NCBI RefSeq assembly: GCF_900141755.1
Contig: NZ_LT670844.1
Location: 7,040,501 to 7,104,500, forward strand
Origin: Bradyrhizobium lablabi
Lineage (GTDB): Bacteria > Pseudomonadota > Alphaproteobacteria > Rhizobiales > Xanthobacteraceae
Direction of reading: 5' to 3'
DNA length: 64,000 bases
The position numbers and the translations under genes are program-made. Position 1 is the first letter of the stretch, and each line of letters opens with the position of its first letter. The notes under the pieces were generated by a model. It was given only the letters and a program-made list of their open reading frames with translations, did not search any database and was not told where the DNA came from. Below are positions 26,929-34,984 of this stretch, in pieces.

Positions 26929-27636
26929 ATGTCCAATCCAGACAAGTCGGCCGTCGTCGCGACGCGATGGTGGTGGGTGCGTCACGCACCGGTTCGCGAG
27001 GACAATGGCTGCATCTATGGACAGAAGGACCTTGGCTGCGACACCTCTGATCGCGTGGTATTCGAGGCTGTCGCAAAGATCCTGCCTCGCAATGCCGTCT
27101 GGTATGCAAGCAATCTCAAACGCACCCATCAAACGGCGGAAGCGATCTGGGCCGCGGGTTTCCCGAAGCCTGCGAGCATGATTCAGGAAGCTGCCTTCGC
27201 CGAACAAAATCTCGGTCAGTGGCAGGGCATGAATCGCGCGGCTTTTCTCGCCAGCCGGCCGCCCGGCAACCAATGGTTTGCGGCGATCGACGAACCTGCA
27301 CCGGGCGGTGAAAGTTTCATGGACCTCTATAACCGCGTGCGCCGCGCGATCGAGGCGATCAATGTCGAGCACGCTGGCAAGGATGTGATCGTGGCGGGAC
27401 ATGGCGGAACGATCAAGGCCGCCGTCGGTCTTGCGCTGGGCGGGCAGCCGGAAAAAGGCCTCGCCTTTGACATCGACAATTGTTCGGTGACGCGGCTCGA
27501 TCATTTCGCAAGCTCGGGTAACAGCATTTGGCGGCTTCCGATGGTCAACCAGCAGCCGTGGATCGCGGACGCCTCGCACAACGCCATGCATCAGCCGGCC
27601 GGGCCGGAAATCGCGACCGCGAGCAAACTCGCCTGA
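26929..27636 (+). CDS. histidine phosphatase superfamily protein
   Basis: A 235-residue phosphoglycerate-mutase-like phosphatase. GAAGGG lies eight bases before ATG 26929. The phosphohistidine motif is VRHAPV (R18, H19; the third residue is A instead of the common G). R64 is in SNLKRTHQTAE, E92 in FAEQNLGQWQGM, and the second histidine H158 in AGHGGTIKAAV, so the active site appears complete. The family removes phosphate from small molecules. Its position near an APH-like kinase and an ACAD10/11-like dehydrogenase raises the possibility that it acts on phosphorylated intermediates of that pathway. Confidence 0.85.
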   Translation: MSNPDKSAVVATRWWWVRHAPVREDNGCIYGQKDLGCDTSDRVVFEAVAKILPRNAVWYASNLKRTHQTAEAIWAAGFPKPASMIQEAAFAEQNLGQWQGMNRAAFLASRPPGNQWFAAIDEPAPGGESFMDLYNRVRRAIEAINVEHAGKDVIVAGHGGTIKAAVGLALGGQPEKGLAFDIDNCSVTRLDHFASSGNSIWRLPMVNQQPWIADASHNAMHQPAGPEIATASKLA

Positions 27637-27728
27637 TCCGTCGCTTATTGTCTCGCGGCGCGAACGCTGGTTAGCTGGATGGAAATGAAAACCGGCGCAT
27701 CCGCCGGATCAATATCTGGGAGAGACGC

Positions 27729-28496
27729 ATGACCTTGTTTGACATGTCGGGAAAAGTCGCCGTGATCACCGGCTCCTCGCGCGGCATCGGCCGGGCCATC
27801 GCCGAGCGCATGGCCGAGCATGGCGCCAAGGTGGTGATCTCCTCGCGCAAGCAGCAGGCCTGCGACGAGGTGGCGAAGGCCATCAACGACAAGGCCGGCA
27901 AGCAGGTCGCACTTTCGGTCGCCGCCAACATCTCGACCAAGGATGACCTAAAGCACCTCGTCGAGGAAACCAACCGCGCCTTCGGCAAGATCGACACGCT
28001 GGTCTGCAATGCGGCGTCAAATCCCTATTACGGGCCGCAGGCGGGAATTTCCGACGAGCAATTCCGCAAGATCCTGGACAACAACATCGTCGCCAATCAC
28101 TGGCTGATCTCGCTGGTGGTGCCGCAGATGATCGAGCGCAAGGACGGCTCGATCACCATCATCTCCTCGATCGGGGGCTTGAAGGGCTCGACCGTGCTCG
28201 GCTCCTATGCGATCTCGAAGGCCGCCGACATGCAGCTCGCACGCAATCTCGCCTGCGAATACGGCAAGCACAACATCCGCGTGAACTGCATCGCGCCGGG
28301 CCTGATCAAGACCGATTTTGCCAAGGCGCTGTGGGACAATCCGGAGACCCTGAAAGCCTCCACCGCCCGCTCGCCCTTGTTGCGCATCGGCGAGCCCGAC
28401 GAGATCGCGGGCGCCGCGGTGTTTCTGGGTTCGGCGGCAGGGACGTTCATGACCGGGCAGACCATCGTGATCGATGGCGGCGCGACGATCAGTTGA
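27729..28496 (+). CDS. short-chain dehydrogenase/reductase (DHRS4-like)
   Basis: A 255-residue classical SDR with TGSSRGIG (14-21), S-R in VVISSRKQQ at the cofactor selectivity site (suggesting NADP), NAAS for the usual NAG, ISSIGG and YAISK for the catalytic Ser, Tyr and Lys, and a C-terminal GQTIVIDGG. It is the second SDR of the cluster and is not a close copy of the first. GGGAGAG lies just before the ATG. It follows the histidine phosphatase gene on the same strand after 92 bp, so co-transcription is plausible. Substrate unknown. Confidence 0.88.
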   Translation: MTLFDMSGKVAVITGSSRGIGRAIAERMAEHGAKVVISSRKQQACDEVAKAINDKAGKQVALSVAANISTKDDLKHLVEETNRAFGKIDTLVCNAASNPYYGPQAGISDEQFRKILDNNIVANHWLISLVVPQMIERKDGSITIISSIGGLKGSTVLGSYAISKAADMQLARNLACEYGKHNIRVNCIAPGLIKTDFAKALWDNPETLKASTARSPLLRIGEPDEIAGAAVFLGSAAGTFMTGQTIVIDGGATIS

Positions 28497-28526
28497 GGAC
28501 GTACGAGCGGCGATGCTTGCTCAACT

Positions 28527-28629
28527 GTCATCGTCCGCGAAGGCGGACGATCCAGTAAACGCGGCCGTCTCGGACCTATAACAAGCGTCACGGCGTACTG
28601 GATGCCCCGCCTTCGCGGGGCATGACGAC
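28527..28629. repeat. palindromic intergenic repeat, family A (copy 2)
   Basis: It has the same ends as the copy at 24051-24191 (GTCATCG...GGGGCATGACGAC) and the same inner phrase GGCGTACTGGATGCCCCGC. It lies between convergent genes, where its stems may also act as a transcription stop. Confidence 0.8.
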
Positions 28630-28681
28630 AGTGGGTGTGGCGGCGCGCCGGGACGACGAGATATTTAACGCGCGAAATTCG

Positions 28682-29905
28682 TCACTCCACCGCCGCGTAC
28701 ACCAGGCCCCGCAGCAGCGAGCGGATATATTCGCGCTGGCCGGGGCCCTGCATCATGAACACCGCGAACATCTCTTCCGCCGGATCGATCCAGAAGAAGG
28801 TGCCGGCCATCCCGCTCCAGAAGAACTGACCGACCGAGCCCGCGAACGGCGCCATGCCCGGCTGGGTGCGGACCGCGAAGCCGAGCCCAAAACCGTGACC
28901 GGCCGGCATCAGGCGAGACGCGACCTTGACCTTGGGGCCGAGATGATCGGACGCCATCAGCTCCAGCGTCTTGCGGCCGATGATGCGGTTGCCGTCCAGC
29001 GTGCCGCCGTTGAGCAGCATCTGGCAGAACCGGGCATAATCCATCGTGGTCGAGACCAGGCCGCCGCCGCCGGATTCCATGACCGGCTGTTCCAGCATGT
29101 TGAAGAGCTGCACCTTCTCGCCGCTCCAGGGATCGATCGGGAACGCCTCGGCGAGGCGACCGGCATTCTCTTCGCCGGTGTGAAACGCGGTCTCGGCCAT
29201 CTGCAGCGGCGCCAGGATTTTCTCGGCGAGGTACGCGCTCAGGCTTTTGCCGGAGACGACTTCGATGATGCGGCCGAGAATGTCGGTGGAGCGGCTGTAG
29301 TTCCACTCCGAGCCGGGCTGGCAGATCAGGGGCAGGCTGCCGACCAGGCTTGCATGTTCGGCGTTGCTGATCTTGCGGCTGCGCAGCCGCGATTCCTTAT
29401 AGAGCTGCTGCACCAGGCTGTTGCCGGTATGGTCGTAGGTGATGCCTGAGGTGTGCCGCAACAGATCCTGGATCGTGATCGGCCGTGCCAAGGGCACCAG
29501 ATCGAGCTTGCCATTGTTCTCGACGCCGACCTTCTGATCGGCGAACTCCGGAATGAATTTCGCGATCGGATCGCCGAGGACGAAATGGCCTTCCTCCAGC
29601 AGCATCATAATGCCGACCGAGACGATCGGTTTGGTCATCGAGAAGATGCGGAAGATCGAATTGTGCGCCATTGGTGTGGAAGCCGCCGGGCTTTGCCGGC
29701 CGAGCGCCTCGAACCAGCCGACCTGGCCGCGGCGCGCCACCATTACGGTCACGCCTGGAACGGTTCCCTTGTCGATCTCGCGCTTGAACGCGTCCGACAT
29801 CCGTTGCAGCGCCGCGGGCGAGAGCCCGAGTGATTCCGGCTTGGCTTGCGGAAGCGGCGGGGTCTGCGGGGCGGGGGCGTGTTTTGCGACGGTTTGCGCG
29901 GTCAT
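28682..29905 (-). CDS. serine hydrolase, beta-lactamase/esterase family (class C-like)
   Basis: A 407-residue protein. ATG 29905 follows AAAGGA closely; the frame runs further upstream into the tRNA region without a ribosome site. The active serine is S89 in SMTK (89-92), HTSGITY is at 151-157, and YSRS at 203-206 takes the place of YxN. The C-terminal GMAGTFFWIDP near residue 370 replaces the KTG box region. This is the EstB/LACTB branch, which is usually esterase or transesterase rather than an antibiotic-resistance enzyme. No signal peptide is evident. It is convergent with the SDR gene. Confidence 0.85.
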   Translation of the reverse strand: MTAQTVAKHAPAPQTPPLPQAKPESLGLSPAALQRMSDAFKREIDKGTVPGVTVMVARRGQVGWFEALGRQSPAASTPMAHNSIFRIFSMTKPIVSVGIMMLLEEGHFVLGDPIAKFIPEFADQKVGVENNGKLDLVPLARPITIQDLLRHTSGITYDHTGNSLVQQLYKESRLRSRKISNAEHASLVGSLPLICQPGSEWNYSRSTDILGRIIEVVSGKSLSAYLAEKILAPLQMAETAFHTGEENAGRLAEAFPIDPWSGEKVQLFNMLEQPVMESGGGGLVSTTMDYARFCQMLLNGGTLDGNRIIGRKTLELMASDHLGPKVKVASRLMPAGHGFGLGFAVRTQPGMAPFAGSVGQFFWSGMAGTFFWIDPAEEMFAVFMMQGPGQREYIRSLLRGLVYAAVE

Positions 29906-30055
29906 GGTGTTTCCTTTGCTCTTGTTGCCGGGCTTGGCGGAAGTCTGGCGCAGAACGGCCGCCTTGAACAGGCCGGTTAATCCCTTCGCCCTTGCAATCG
30001 GGGCATTCCTTATGCTTGAAACGGCGCGGATCGGCGGCGACGCGGGTTCGGCTCT

Positions 30056-30131
30056 AGGAGTGTAGCTCAATTGGTAGAGCACCGGTCTCCAAAACCGGGG
30101 GTCGCAGGTTCGAGCCCTGCCACTCCTGCCA
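30056..30131 (+). tRNA. tRNA-Trp (CCA anticodon)
   Basis: A full cloverleaf can be drawn: acceptor AGGAGTG/CACTCCT, D stem GCTC/GAGC, anticodon stem CCGGT/ACCGG with anticodon CCA at 30089-30091, T arm GCAGG-TTCGAGC-CCTGC, discriminator G, and an encoded CCA end. It leads the secE-nusG-rplK block, as is usual in bacteria of this group. Confidence 0.97.
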
Positions 30132-30134
30132 GCT
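30083..30134 (+). repeat. direct repeat, left copy, within the tRNA-Trp 3' half (possible att site)
   Basis: The 52 bp from the anticodon arm to three bases past the CCA end are repeated at 30904-30955 with one difference (C at 30115, T at 30936). tRNA 3' ends are classic integration sites. Confidence 0.85.
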
Positions 30135-30345
30135 AAATCAACGACTTAGCGATAGAACCTGCCCAACACGATGAGAACGTGGACCCAATTTGGACCCAAG
30201 CGGGATTCACGGCTGAAGGAAGCCGGCCGCTGACCGCGGACACGGAGATCTGTCGGTTCCGCTTCGCATCGTTCTTGAGTAGGACGCCTGGATCATCGCC
30301 GGTCAGCTCGGCGACGAGCTCGCGACCTCGGGGTTTGTAACTTCC

Positions 30346-30774
30346 CTATTTCACATGCTGATCGGATTCAGACCTAATCGGACCCGTGTCATTTTCCATA
30401 GTCATGCCTTGCGCGATAAACGCAACAGCGGCGTTCGACTGCAACATCATGAATTCGGGTTTCTTTCTGCCGATCGAAGTGATCCAAAAATAATAAAACG
30501 TGATCTGCTGCGATCCCACAATCTGAAACGTCAGAACGATCTGTGCATCTGCCACATTGTTCGCGCTATAGTTCGCTGTCGGAACGGAAAACCTACAGGT
30601 GCCGTCCGAATTATTGTGAGGGCAGGTGTAGTGCCATTCGTAGACGGCCGCTCCCGGTGGGAACGGATTCGGTTGAGGTATCGGGCGCGCGATTTGAGTC
30701 TCGGCGACGAGGGGCCCGTTGACTATCAGCCCACCAAGCAAGCACAACGCGGAAAACAAACGAGTCAGTGGCAT
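30346..30774 (-). CDS. secreted protein of unknown function in the interval between tRNA repeats
   Basis: A 142-residue protein with a signal peptide (MPLTRLFSALCLLGGLIV, cleavage likely after VAE or near residue 24). The mature part contains two cysteines (HYTCPHNN and GTCRF, probably a disulfide) and a beta-rich middle (IVLTFQIVGSQQITFYYFWI). I recognise no family. It is the only gene between the two tRNA-Trp 3' repeats and is less GC-rich than its neighbours, which fits acquisition. Downstream in the same frame (to about 30140) lies another open stretch after the stop, reading GRELVAELTGDDPG, possibly part of an older gene. Confidence 0.6.
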   Translation of the reverse strand: MPLTRLFSALCLLGGLIVNGPLVAETQIARPIPQPNPFPPGAAVYEWHYTCPHNNSDGTCRFSVPTANYSANNVADAQIVLTFQIVGSQQITFYYFWITSIGRKKPEFMMLQSNAAVAFIAQGMTMENDTGPIRSESDQHVK

Positions 30775-30903
30775 CAGGTCACCGCATATAAGTCGTGTTT
30801 GCTTCAGCGGCCGAGATGTGCGGGATGTGGATCACGGTGTGTTCGGAAGGCGGCCTCGCTGCACCTTGCCAGATATTCTCGCTAGGCCGAACATAAACCC
30901 CGA

Positions 30904-30955
30904 CGGTCTCCAAAACCGGGGGTCGCAGGTTCGAGTCCTGCCACTCCTGCCAGCT
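30904..30955 (+). repeat. direct repeat, right copy of the tRNA-Trp 3' half
   Basis: 51 of 52 bases match 30083-30134. The 5' half of the tRNA is absent (the preceding bases do not form the D arm or acceptor strand), so it is not a second tRNA gene but a displaced 3' end, as left by integration at a tRNA. Confidence 0.9.
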
Positions 30956-31038
30956 TTTTCAATGTGTTAGCTGGCCTTTGATAATCTTAACTTTAGGCTC
31001 TTGTCCCAATTGCCCCAAGCGCCCCGGACCGTTCGGGG

Positions 31039-31482
31039 TCAGATAACGCCGCCGGCATCGATGGCTTTTTTGGCGAGCTCGACGGCCTTCTCGGCCGTCA
31101 GCGCATCGGCTGAGGTTGTGTATTCGTCGCGCACGGAGGGCGGGACGGCCACCCGGATTTTCTTGCCGTCCAATTTGCGGACGGTCGCGCGCCATTTATC
31201 CGTGTCGCGCTGGAAGGCGTCGATGACATAGGCCTTATAGGTCACGCCGCTCACGGGAGGTTGCCTCACGGCGCGGGCATCCAGGCCGTTCGCGATCTCA
31301 TGAACGATCTCAATGATCTCGCGAACGATACGGCCGCGCGCGCCCTCGGTTGCGTCCGTGAGCAGATACCTCGCCGCCGCGCTGATCTCCGCCTTGGCTT
31401 CATCGGCGCCCGGGTAGCGGGTGTCATATTCGGGGGCAGTGGGGCCCGTTTTGTCGGCGAAGAATTTGCGGATTGGTTCCAT
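31039..31482 (-). CDS. hypothetical protein upstream of secE
   Basis: A 147-residue frame. ATG 31482 is chosen (AAGG five bases before it); the frame continues upstream without a ribosome site. The sequence begins MEPIRKFFADKTGPTAPEYD, is mixed alpha/beta and charged, has no membrane segment or cysteine, and ends LAKKAIDAGGVI. I recognise no family. It lies between the second and the possible third copy of the tRNA-Trp 3' end, so it may be cargo of an integrated element. Confidence 0.5.
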   Translation of the reverse strand: MEPIRKFFADKTGPTAPEYDTRYPGADEAKAEISAAARYLLTDATEGARGRIVREIIEIVHEIANGLDARAVRQPPVSGVTYKAYVIDAFQRDTDKWRATVRKLDGKKIRVAVPPSVRDEYTTSADALTAEKAVELAKKAIDAGGVI

Positions 31483-31550
31483 CGGAGCCTTATACCGGGT
31501 GCCGCTAAACGGCAGGTGAACTTGATCGTATAAACCCGGGGGTATTCGGC

Positions 31551-31584
31551 AAACCGGGATGCGCAGGATTCGCGCCCTGCTTCG
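31551..31584 (+). repeat. possible third, degenerate tRNA-Trp 3' end
   Basis: AAACCGGGATGCGCAGGATT followed by CGCGCCCTGCTTCG resembles the tRNA-Trp T arm region (ACCGGGGGTCGCAGG-TTCGAGCCCTGC) with several changes and one extra base. It could be an older att scar or a chance match. Confidence 0.3.
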
Positions 31585-31808
31585 CGCCGATGCCGCCTGA
31601 GACGCCCAAGGTCGGTTCCCGCGACCTTGACCTTTGGCCCTACCCGCAGTACATAGCCGCCACCTGCTGCCGGCCCGTTTTGACGGATATCCGGCGCGGC
31701 TTTTAAAACCCCCGAACAATCGAGCCCGCTTGCCGGCTCATCCTTCGAGAGAGGGCTGGGCGCTAAAGGACTGTTCGGAATCCGTAAACCGTAAATCGTC
31801 AGACACTT

Positions 31809-31838
31809 CGGATCACATCAAGGCGGATCACATCAAGG
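31809..31838 (+). repeat. 15-bp tandem duplication immediately before secE
   Basis: CGGATCACATCAAGG occurs twice head to tail and abuts the secE ATG at 31839. Each copy ends with AAGG, but the second touches the ATG and the first lies 15 bases upstream, so neither is an ideal ribosome site. Confidence 0.85.
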
Positions 31839-32030
31839 ATGGCTTTCAGCCCGTTCAAATTCCTGCAGGAAGTGCGCTCGGAGACCGCCAAGGTCACCTG
31901 GCCGACCCGCCGCGAGACGACGATTACCACCATCATGGTGTTTGTGATGGTGGCGCTGGCTTCGATCTTCTTCTTCGCCTCGGATCAGATCATCCGTTTC
32001 CTCGTCACCTTCATACTCGGCATCCACTGA
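31839..32030 (+). CDS. secE: SecE, protein translocase subunit
   Basis: A 63-residue single-span SecE, the short form usual in alphaproteobacteria. The N-terminal amphipathic part carries FLQEVRSETAKVTWPTRRET, the conserved SecE signature, and one transmembrane helix follows (about 31-58). With SecY and SecG it forms the inner-membrane protein channel. Its stop overlaps the nusG start by one base (TGATG), so the two are translationally coupled. Confidence 0.97.
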   Translation: MAFSPFKFLQEVRSETAKVTWPTRRETTITTIMVFVMVALASIFFFASDQIIRFLVTFILGIH

Positions 32031-32584
32031 TGACAAGCGCCGGAACGCAAACGATGGACAAGCGCTGGTATATCGTCCACGCCTATTCGAACTTCGAAAA
32101 GAAGGTGGCGGAATCGATCCGCGAGCAGTCGAAGCAGCGCGGGCTCGATGAACTGTTCGAGCAGGTGCTGGTGCCGACCGAAAAGGTCACCGAAGTCCGC
32201 CGCGGCCGCAAGGTCGACGCCGAGCGCAAGTTTTTCCCGGGCTATGTCCTGGTCAAGATGAAGCTGACCGACGAGGCGTTTCATCTTATCAAGAATACCC
32301 CGAAGGTGACGGGCTTCCTCGGCGCGGAAAACAAGCCGATGCCGATCTCCGAAGCGGAAGCCATGCGGATCCTGCATCAGGTGCAGGAAGGCGTGGAGCG
32401 CCCGAAGGCGTCGGTGTCGTTCGAGATCGGCGAGAATGTGCGCGTGGCCGACGGCCCGTTCGCCTCGTTCTCGGGCGTGGTCGAGGAAATCGACGAGGCG
32501 CGCTCGCGCGTGAAGGTCGCGGTCTCGATCTTCGGCCGCGCCACGCCGGTCGAACTGGAATTCGGTCAGGTCGAGAAGGTCTGA
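32030..32584 (+). CDS. nusG: NusG, transcription termination/antitermination factor
   Basis: A 184-residue NusG. ATG 32030 overlaps the secE stop; a second ATG at 32054 (MDKRWYIVHAYSNFEKKV) fits the family start equally well. The NGN domain runs to about 115 with the FFPGYVLVKM phrase that contacts RNA polymerase, and the KOW domain follows (about 130-180, GPFASFSGVVEEIDEARSRV). It increases processivity and links polymerase to Rho or the ribosome. Confidence 0.97.
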   Translation: MTSAGTQTMDKRWYIVHAYSNFEKKVAESIREQSKQRGLDELFEQVLVPTEKVTEVRRGRKVDAERKFFPGYVLVKMKLTDEAFHLIKNTPKVTGFLGAENKPMPISEAEAMRILHQVQEGVERPKASVSFEIGENVRVADGPFASFSGVVEEIDEARSRVKVAVSIFGRATPVELEFGQVEKV

Positions 32585-32591
32585 TCGTTCT

Positions 32592-32730
32592 TTTTGCCTC
32601 TCCCCGCTTGCGGGGAGAGGTCGGATCAACGCGCAGCGATGATCCGGGTGAGGGGGCCCTCCGCGCGTTCAGTGCGTGGGACTGCCCCTCACCCCGCCCT
32701 CTCCCCGCAAGAGCGGGGCGAGGGTGAAGA
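32592..32730. repeat. palindromic intergenic repeat, family C (nusG-rplK gap)
   Basis: It contains CTCTCCCCGCTTGCGGGGAG at its left end and CCCTCTCCCCGCAAGAGCGG near its right end, with GGTGAGGGGG and CCCCTCACC as a second complementary pair. It can fold as two local hairpins or one long stem. It separates nusG from rplK. Confidence 0.75.
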
Positions 32731-32834
32731 GAACAGCCGTGGAAGGGGACTGACGGTCGCCAGCCGTCATGCGAACCGCACCACGGTCCTGTGAAGTTTC
32801 CGGAATGGTCCGGAAACAGCATGAGGAGTGATAA

Positions 32835-33263
32835 ATGGCAAAGAAAGTGACCGGATACCTGAAATTGCAGGTGCCGGCGGGTGCTGCGAATCCGTCGCCC
32901 CCGATCGGCCCCGCGCTTGGTCAGCGCGGCCTCAACATCATGGAATTCTGCAAGGCGTTCAACGCGCAGACGCAGAAGGAAGAGAAGAATACCCCGATTC
33001 CCGTGGTGATCACGATCTACGCCGATCGTTCCTTCACCTTCGAGATGAAGACGCCCCCGATGTCGTTCTTCCTCAAGCAGGCCGCCAAAATCCAGTCCGG
33101 GTCGAAAGCCCCGGGCCGCGACAAGGCGGGTGCGGTGACACGCGCGCAGGTGCGCGAGATCGCCGAGAAGAAGATGAAGGATCTCAATTGCGATACCATC
33201 GAAGCGGCCATGAAGATGGTCGAGGGCTCCGCCCGGTCGATGGGTCTTGAAGTTGCGGGGTAA
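32835..33263 (+). CDS. rplK: 50S ribosomal protein L11
   Basis: A 142-residue L11 of normal length. It has [20 protein letters not shown] and [11 protein letters not shown] at the N-terminus and [12 protein letters not shown] in the linker between domains. It binds 23S rRNA in the GTPase centre with the L10-L12 stalk. GGAG lies a few bases before the ATG. rplA follows after six bases. Confidence 0.98.
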   Translation: MAKKVTGYLKLQVPAGAANPSPPIGPALGQRGLNIMEFCKAFNAQTQKEEKNTPIPVVITIYADRSFTFEMKTPPMSFFLKQAAKIQSGSKAPGRDKAGAVTRAQVREIAEKKMKDLNCDTIEAAMKMVEGSARSMGLEVAG

Positions 33264-33269
33264 CGGGTC

Positions 33270-33962
33270 ATGGCAATCGGAAAACGTTTGAAGAAGGCCC
33301 GCGAGGGCGTCGACCGCGAAAAGCTCTATCCGCTCGCGGATGCCATCAAGATGGTCAAAGAGCGCGCCAAGTCGAAGTTCGACGAGACCGTCGAGATCGC
33401 GATCAATCTCGGGGTCGATCCGCGTCACGCCGACCAGATGGTGCGTGGCGTCGTCACCTTGCCGAACGGTACCGGCCGCACCTTGCGGGTCGGCGTGTTC
33501 GCGCGCGGCGCCAAGGCCGAGGAAGCCAAGGCCGCGGGGGCTGACGTCGTCGGCGCCGAGGACCTCGTGGAAAAAGTGCAGGGCGGCAACATCGACTTCG
33601 ACCGCTGCATCGCGACCCCCGACATGATGCCGCTGGTCGGCCGGTTGGGTAAGGTGCTCGGACCGCGCGGCATGATGCCGAACCCGAAGATCGGCACCGT
33701 GACCATGGACGTCGCCAACGCCGTGAAGGGCGCCAAGGGCGGTTCGGTCGAATTCCGCGTCGAGAAGGCGGGCATCGTCCAGGCCGGTATCGGCAAGGCG
33801 TCATTCTCGGAAGAAAAGCTGGTGCAGAACGTCAAGGCGCTCGCGGACGCGGTTGCAAAAGCAAAACCGGCCGGCGCCAAGGGCACCTACATCCAGCGCG
33901 TCGCGGTCTCCTCCACCATGGGGCCGGGCGTCAAGGTTGAGCCGGGAAGCCTGCTCGGTTAA
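33270..33962 (+). CDS. rplA: 50S ribosomal protein L1
   Basis: A 230-residue L1, full length, with [20 protein letters not shown] (about 31-50) and the signature [10 protein letters not shown] near residue 135. It forms the mobile L1 stalk at the ribosome E site, and in many bacteria it represses its own L11-L1 mRNA. A strong terminator follows at 33983, so in this genome transcription of rplKA ends before rplJL. Confidence 0.98.
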   Translation: MAIGKRLKKAREGVDREKLYPLADAIKMVKERAKSKFDETVEIAINLGVDPRHADQMVRGVVTLPNGTGRTLRVGVFARGAKAEEAKAAGADVVGAEDLVEKVQGGNIDFDRCIATPDMMPLVGRLGKVLGPRGMMPNPKIGTVTMDVANAVKGAKGGSVEFRVEKAGIVQAGIGKASFSEEKLVQNVKALADAVAKAKPAGAKGTYIQRVAVSSTMGPGVKVEPGSLLG

Positions 33963-33982
33963 TTGCGCTAACGAGAATCAGG

Positions 33983-34018
33983 AGCCGGGCATCCCGCGTG
34001 GGGTGCCCGGCTTTTTTT
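33983..34018 (+). terminator. intrinsic terminator after rplA
   Basis: AGCCGGGCA (33983-33991) pairs with TGCCCGGCT (34004-34012), followed by a run of T to 34018. This is a textbook Rho-independent terminator. Confidence 0.92.
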
Positions 34019-34079
34019 GACGCATTCGATGAACGGCTTGAGCTGATGGATGCGGCAGTCAGACACGGCGCCGCGCGCG

Positions 34080-34186
34080 CTAGAGCATGATCCGGAAAAG
34101 TGGGTACCGGTTTTCCGAAAAGATCATGCTCAAACAAAAAGATAGAGCGGAATAACGATTCGAAGAAAAGTCATCACGCTCTAGCT
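34080..34186. repeat. RIME-like rhizobial intergenic element
   Basis: It starts CTAGAGCATGATCCGGAAAA, has the central CCGGTTTTCCGAAAAGATCATGCTC, and ends CATCACGCTCTAG, so it forms two nested inverted repeats (GAGCATGATC.../GATCATGCTC and CTAGAG.../CTCTAG). This sequence type is widespread in Hyphomicrobiales genomes. Confidence 0.85.
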
Positions 34187-34984
34187 GTTTTTCTGCTTGG
34201 TGGAGGCGATGCCGGGCACGATCGCGCGGGGTAGAATCGGCGGGGTCGGGGAATCGTCGAGCACCGTTGCCACAGTGCGGCTTACGCCGACGATCAGCGT
34301 CGCCAGATAATGGTCGGCCTGTTCGCGGATATCGCAGAACCCGCCTCGGGTCGTGTCCGACAGCGCGAGTTCGTCGTTGCCGTTGAAGGTATCGCGAACC
34401 GCCTTGCGGGTATATGCGCCGACATTCGCGAAAATATACTGGCTCAGCGCATCCGGGAAATACATCTGGCCGGTGAGCATGTCCCTGTCGTCGATGAATA
34501 TCTTGAAGTGAATATGCACGGTGCGACCTCGGTACCAGCCCGGATAGACAGTGCGGAAGGAGGCTTCGCCGCGCGCGTCCGCGATCTGTGTGCCGCGCAT
34601 GAAACTGGCGCCTGAGGTATCGACGTTCTGCTTGTCGCCTTGACCGGGATAGCCCGAGTAGTAGCCATCCGCCCGCGTGTGCCAGACGTCGATACGGACG
34701 CCGGAGACCGGCGTGCAATTTGCCGCATCGAGCACGATGAAGCGCAACCGCAGGGGCACGCCGGGATGTCCCTCGGTTATGTCCGCGCGCTGCAGCTTCG
34801 GATTGAAGTAGAACGGACCCGGCACCGCCGCCGGCGTGAGCACGCACGCCGGCGTCAGCGCAACGGCCGGGGCCGCCGGAGCTTGCGCGAACGCGCGGGG
34901 CGCGGATGAGATGATTGCTGGCGCGGACGCGAGCGTGGCGAGGGTCGCGCGGCGGCTGAGGAGCGATTTTCCGGGCGAAGGCAT
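34181..34984 (-). CDS. intradiol ring-cleavage dioxygenase-like protein, secreted (Tat-like signal)
   Basis: A 267-residue protein. ATG 34984 is chosen for GGAAG upstream; the frame runs on 20 residues without a site. SRRATLATLASAPAI (10-24) looks like a twin-arginine signal. The domain of protocatechuate/catechol dioxygenases follows: GVRIDVWHTRADGYYSGY (95-112) and TVYPGWYRGRTVHIHF (145-160). Candidate iron ligands are Y109, Y151, H157 and H159, all present. Substrates are usually catechols. A secreted form may act on periplasmic aromatics. The gene sits alone between rplA and rplJ, divergent from a dehydrogenase gene. Confidence 0.85.
   Translation of the reverse strand: MPSPGKSLLSRRATLATLASAPAIISSAPRAFAQAPAAPAVALTPACVLTPAAVPGPFYFNPKLQRADITEGHPGVPLRLRFIVLDAANCTPVSGVRIDVWHTRADGYYSGYPGQGDKQNVDTSGASFMRGTQIADARGEASFRTVYPGWYRGRTVHIHFKIFIDDRDMLTGQMYFPDALSQYIFANVGAYTRKAVRDTFNGNDELALSDTTRGGFCDIREQADHYLATLIVGVSRTVATVLDDSPTPPILPRAIVPGIASTKQKNS

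Noticed and set aside
28682..29905. Beta-lactamase resistance gene
   Set aside because: The SxxK motif is present, but YxN and KTG are not canonical and no signal peptide is seen. It fits the esterase-like branch.
30904..30955. Second tRNA-Trp gene
   Set aside because: Only the 3' half is present. The preceding bases cannot form the acceptor or D stems, so it is a displaced 3' end.
31634..32029. N-terminal extension of nusG
   Set aside because: It overlaps secE in another frame. NusG proteins begin at or near 32030-32054.
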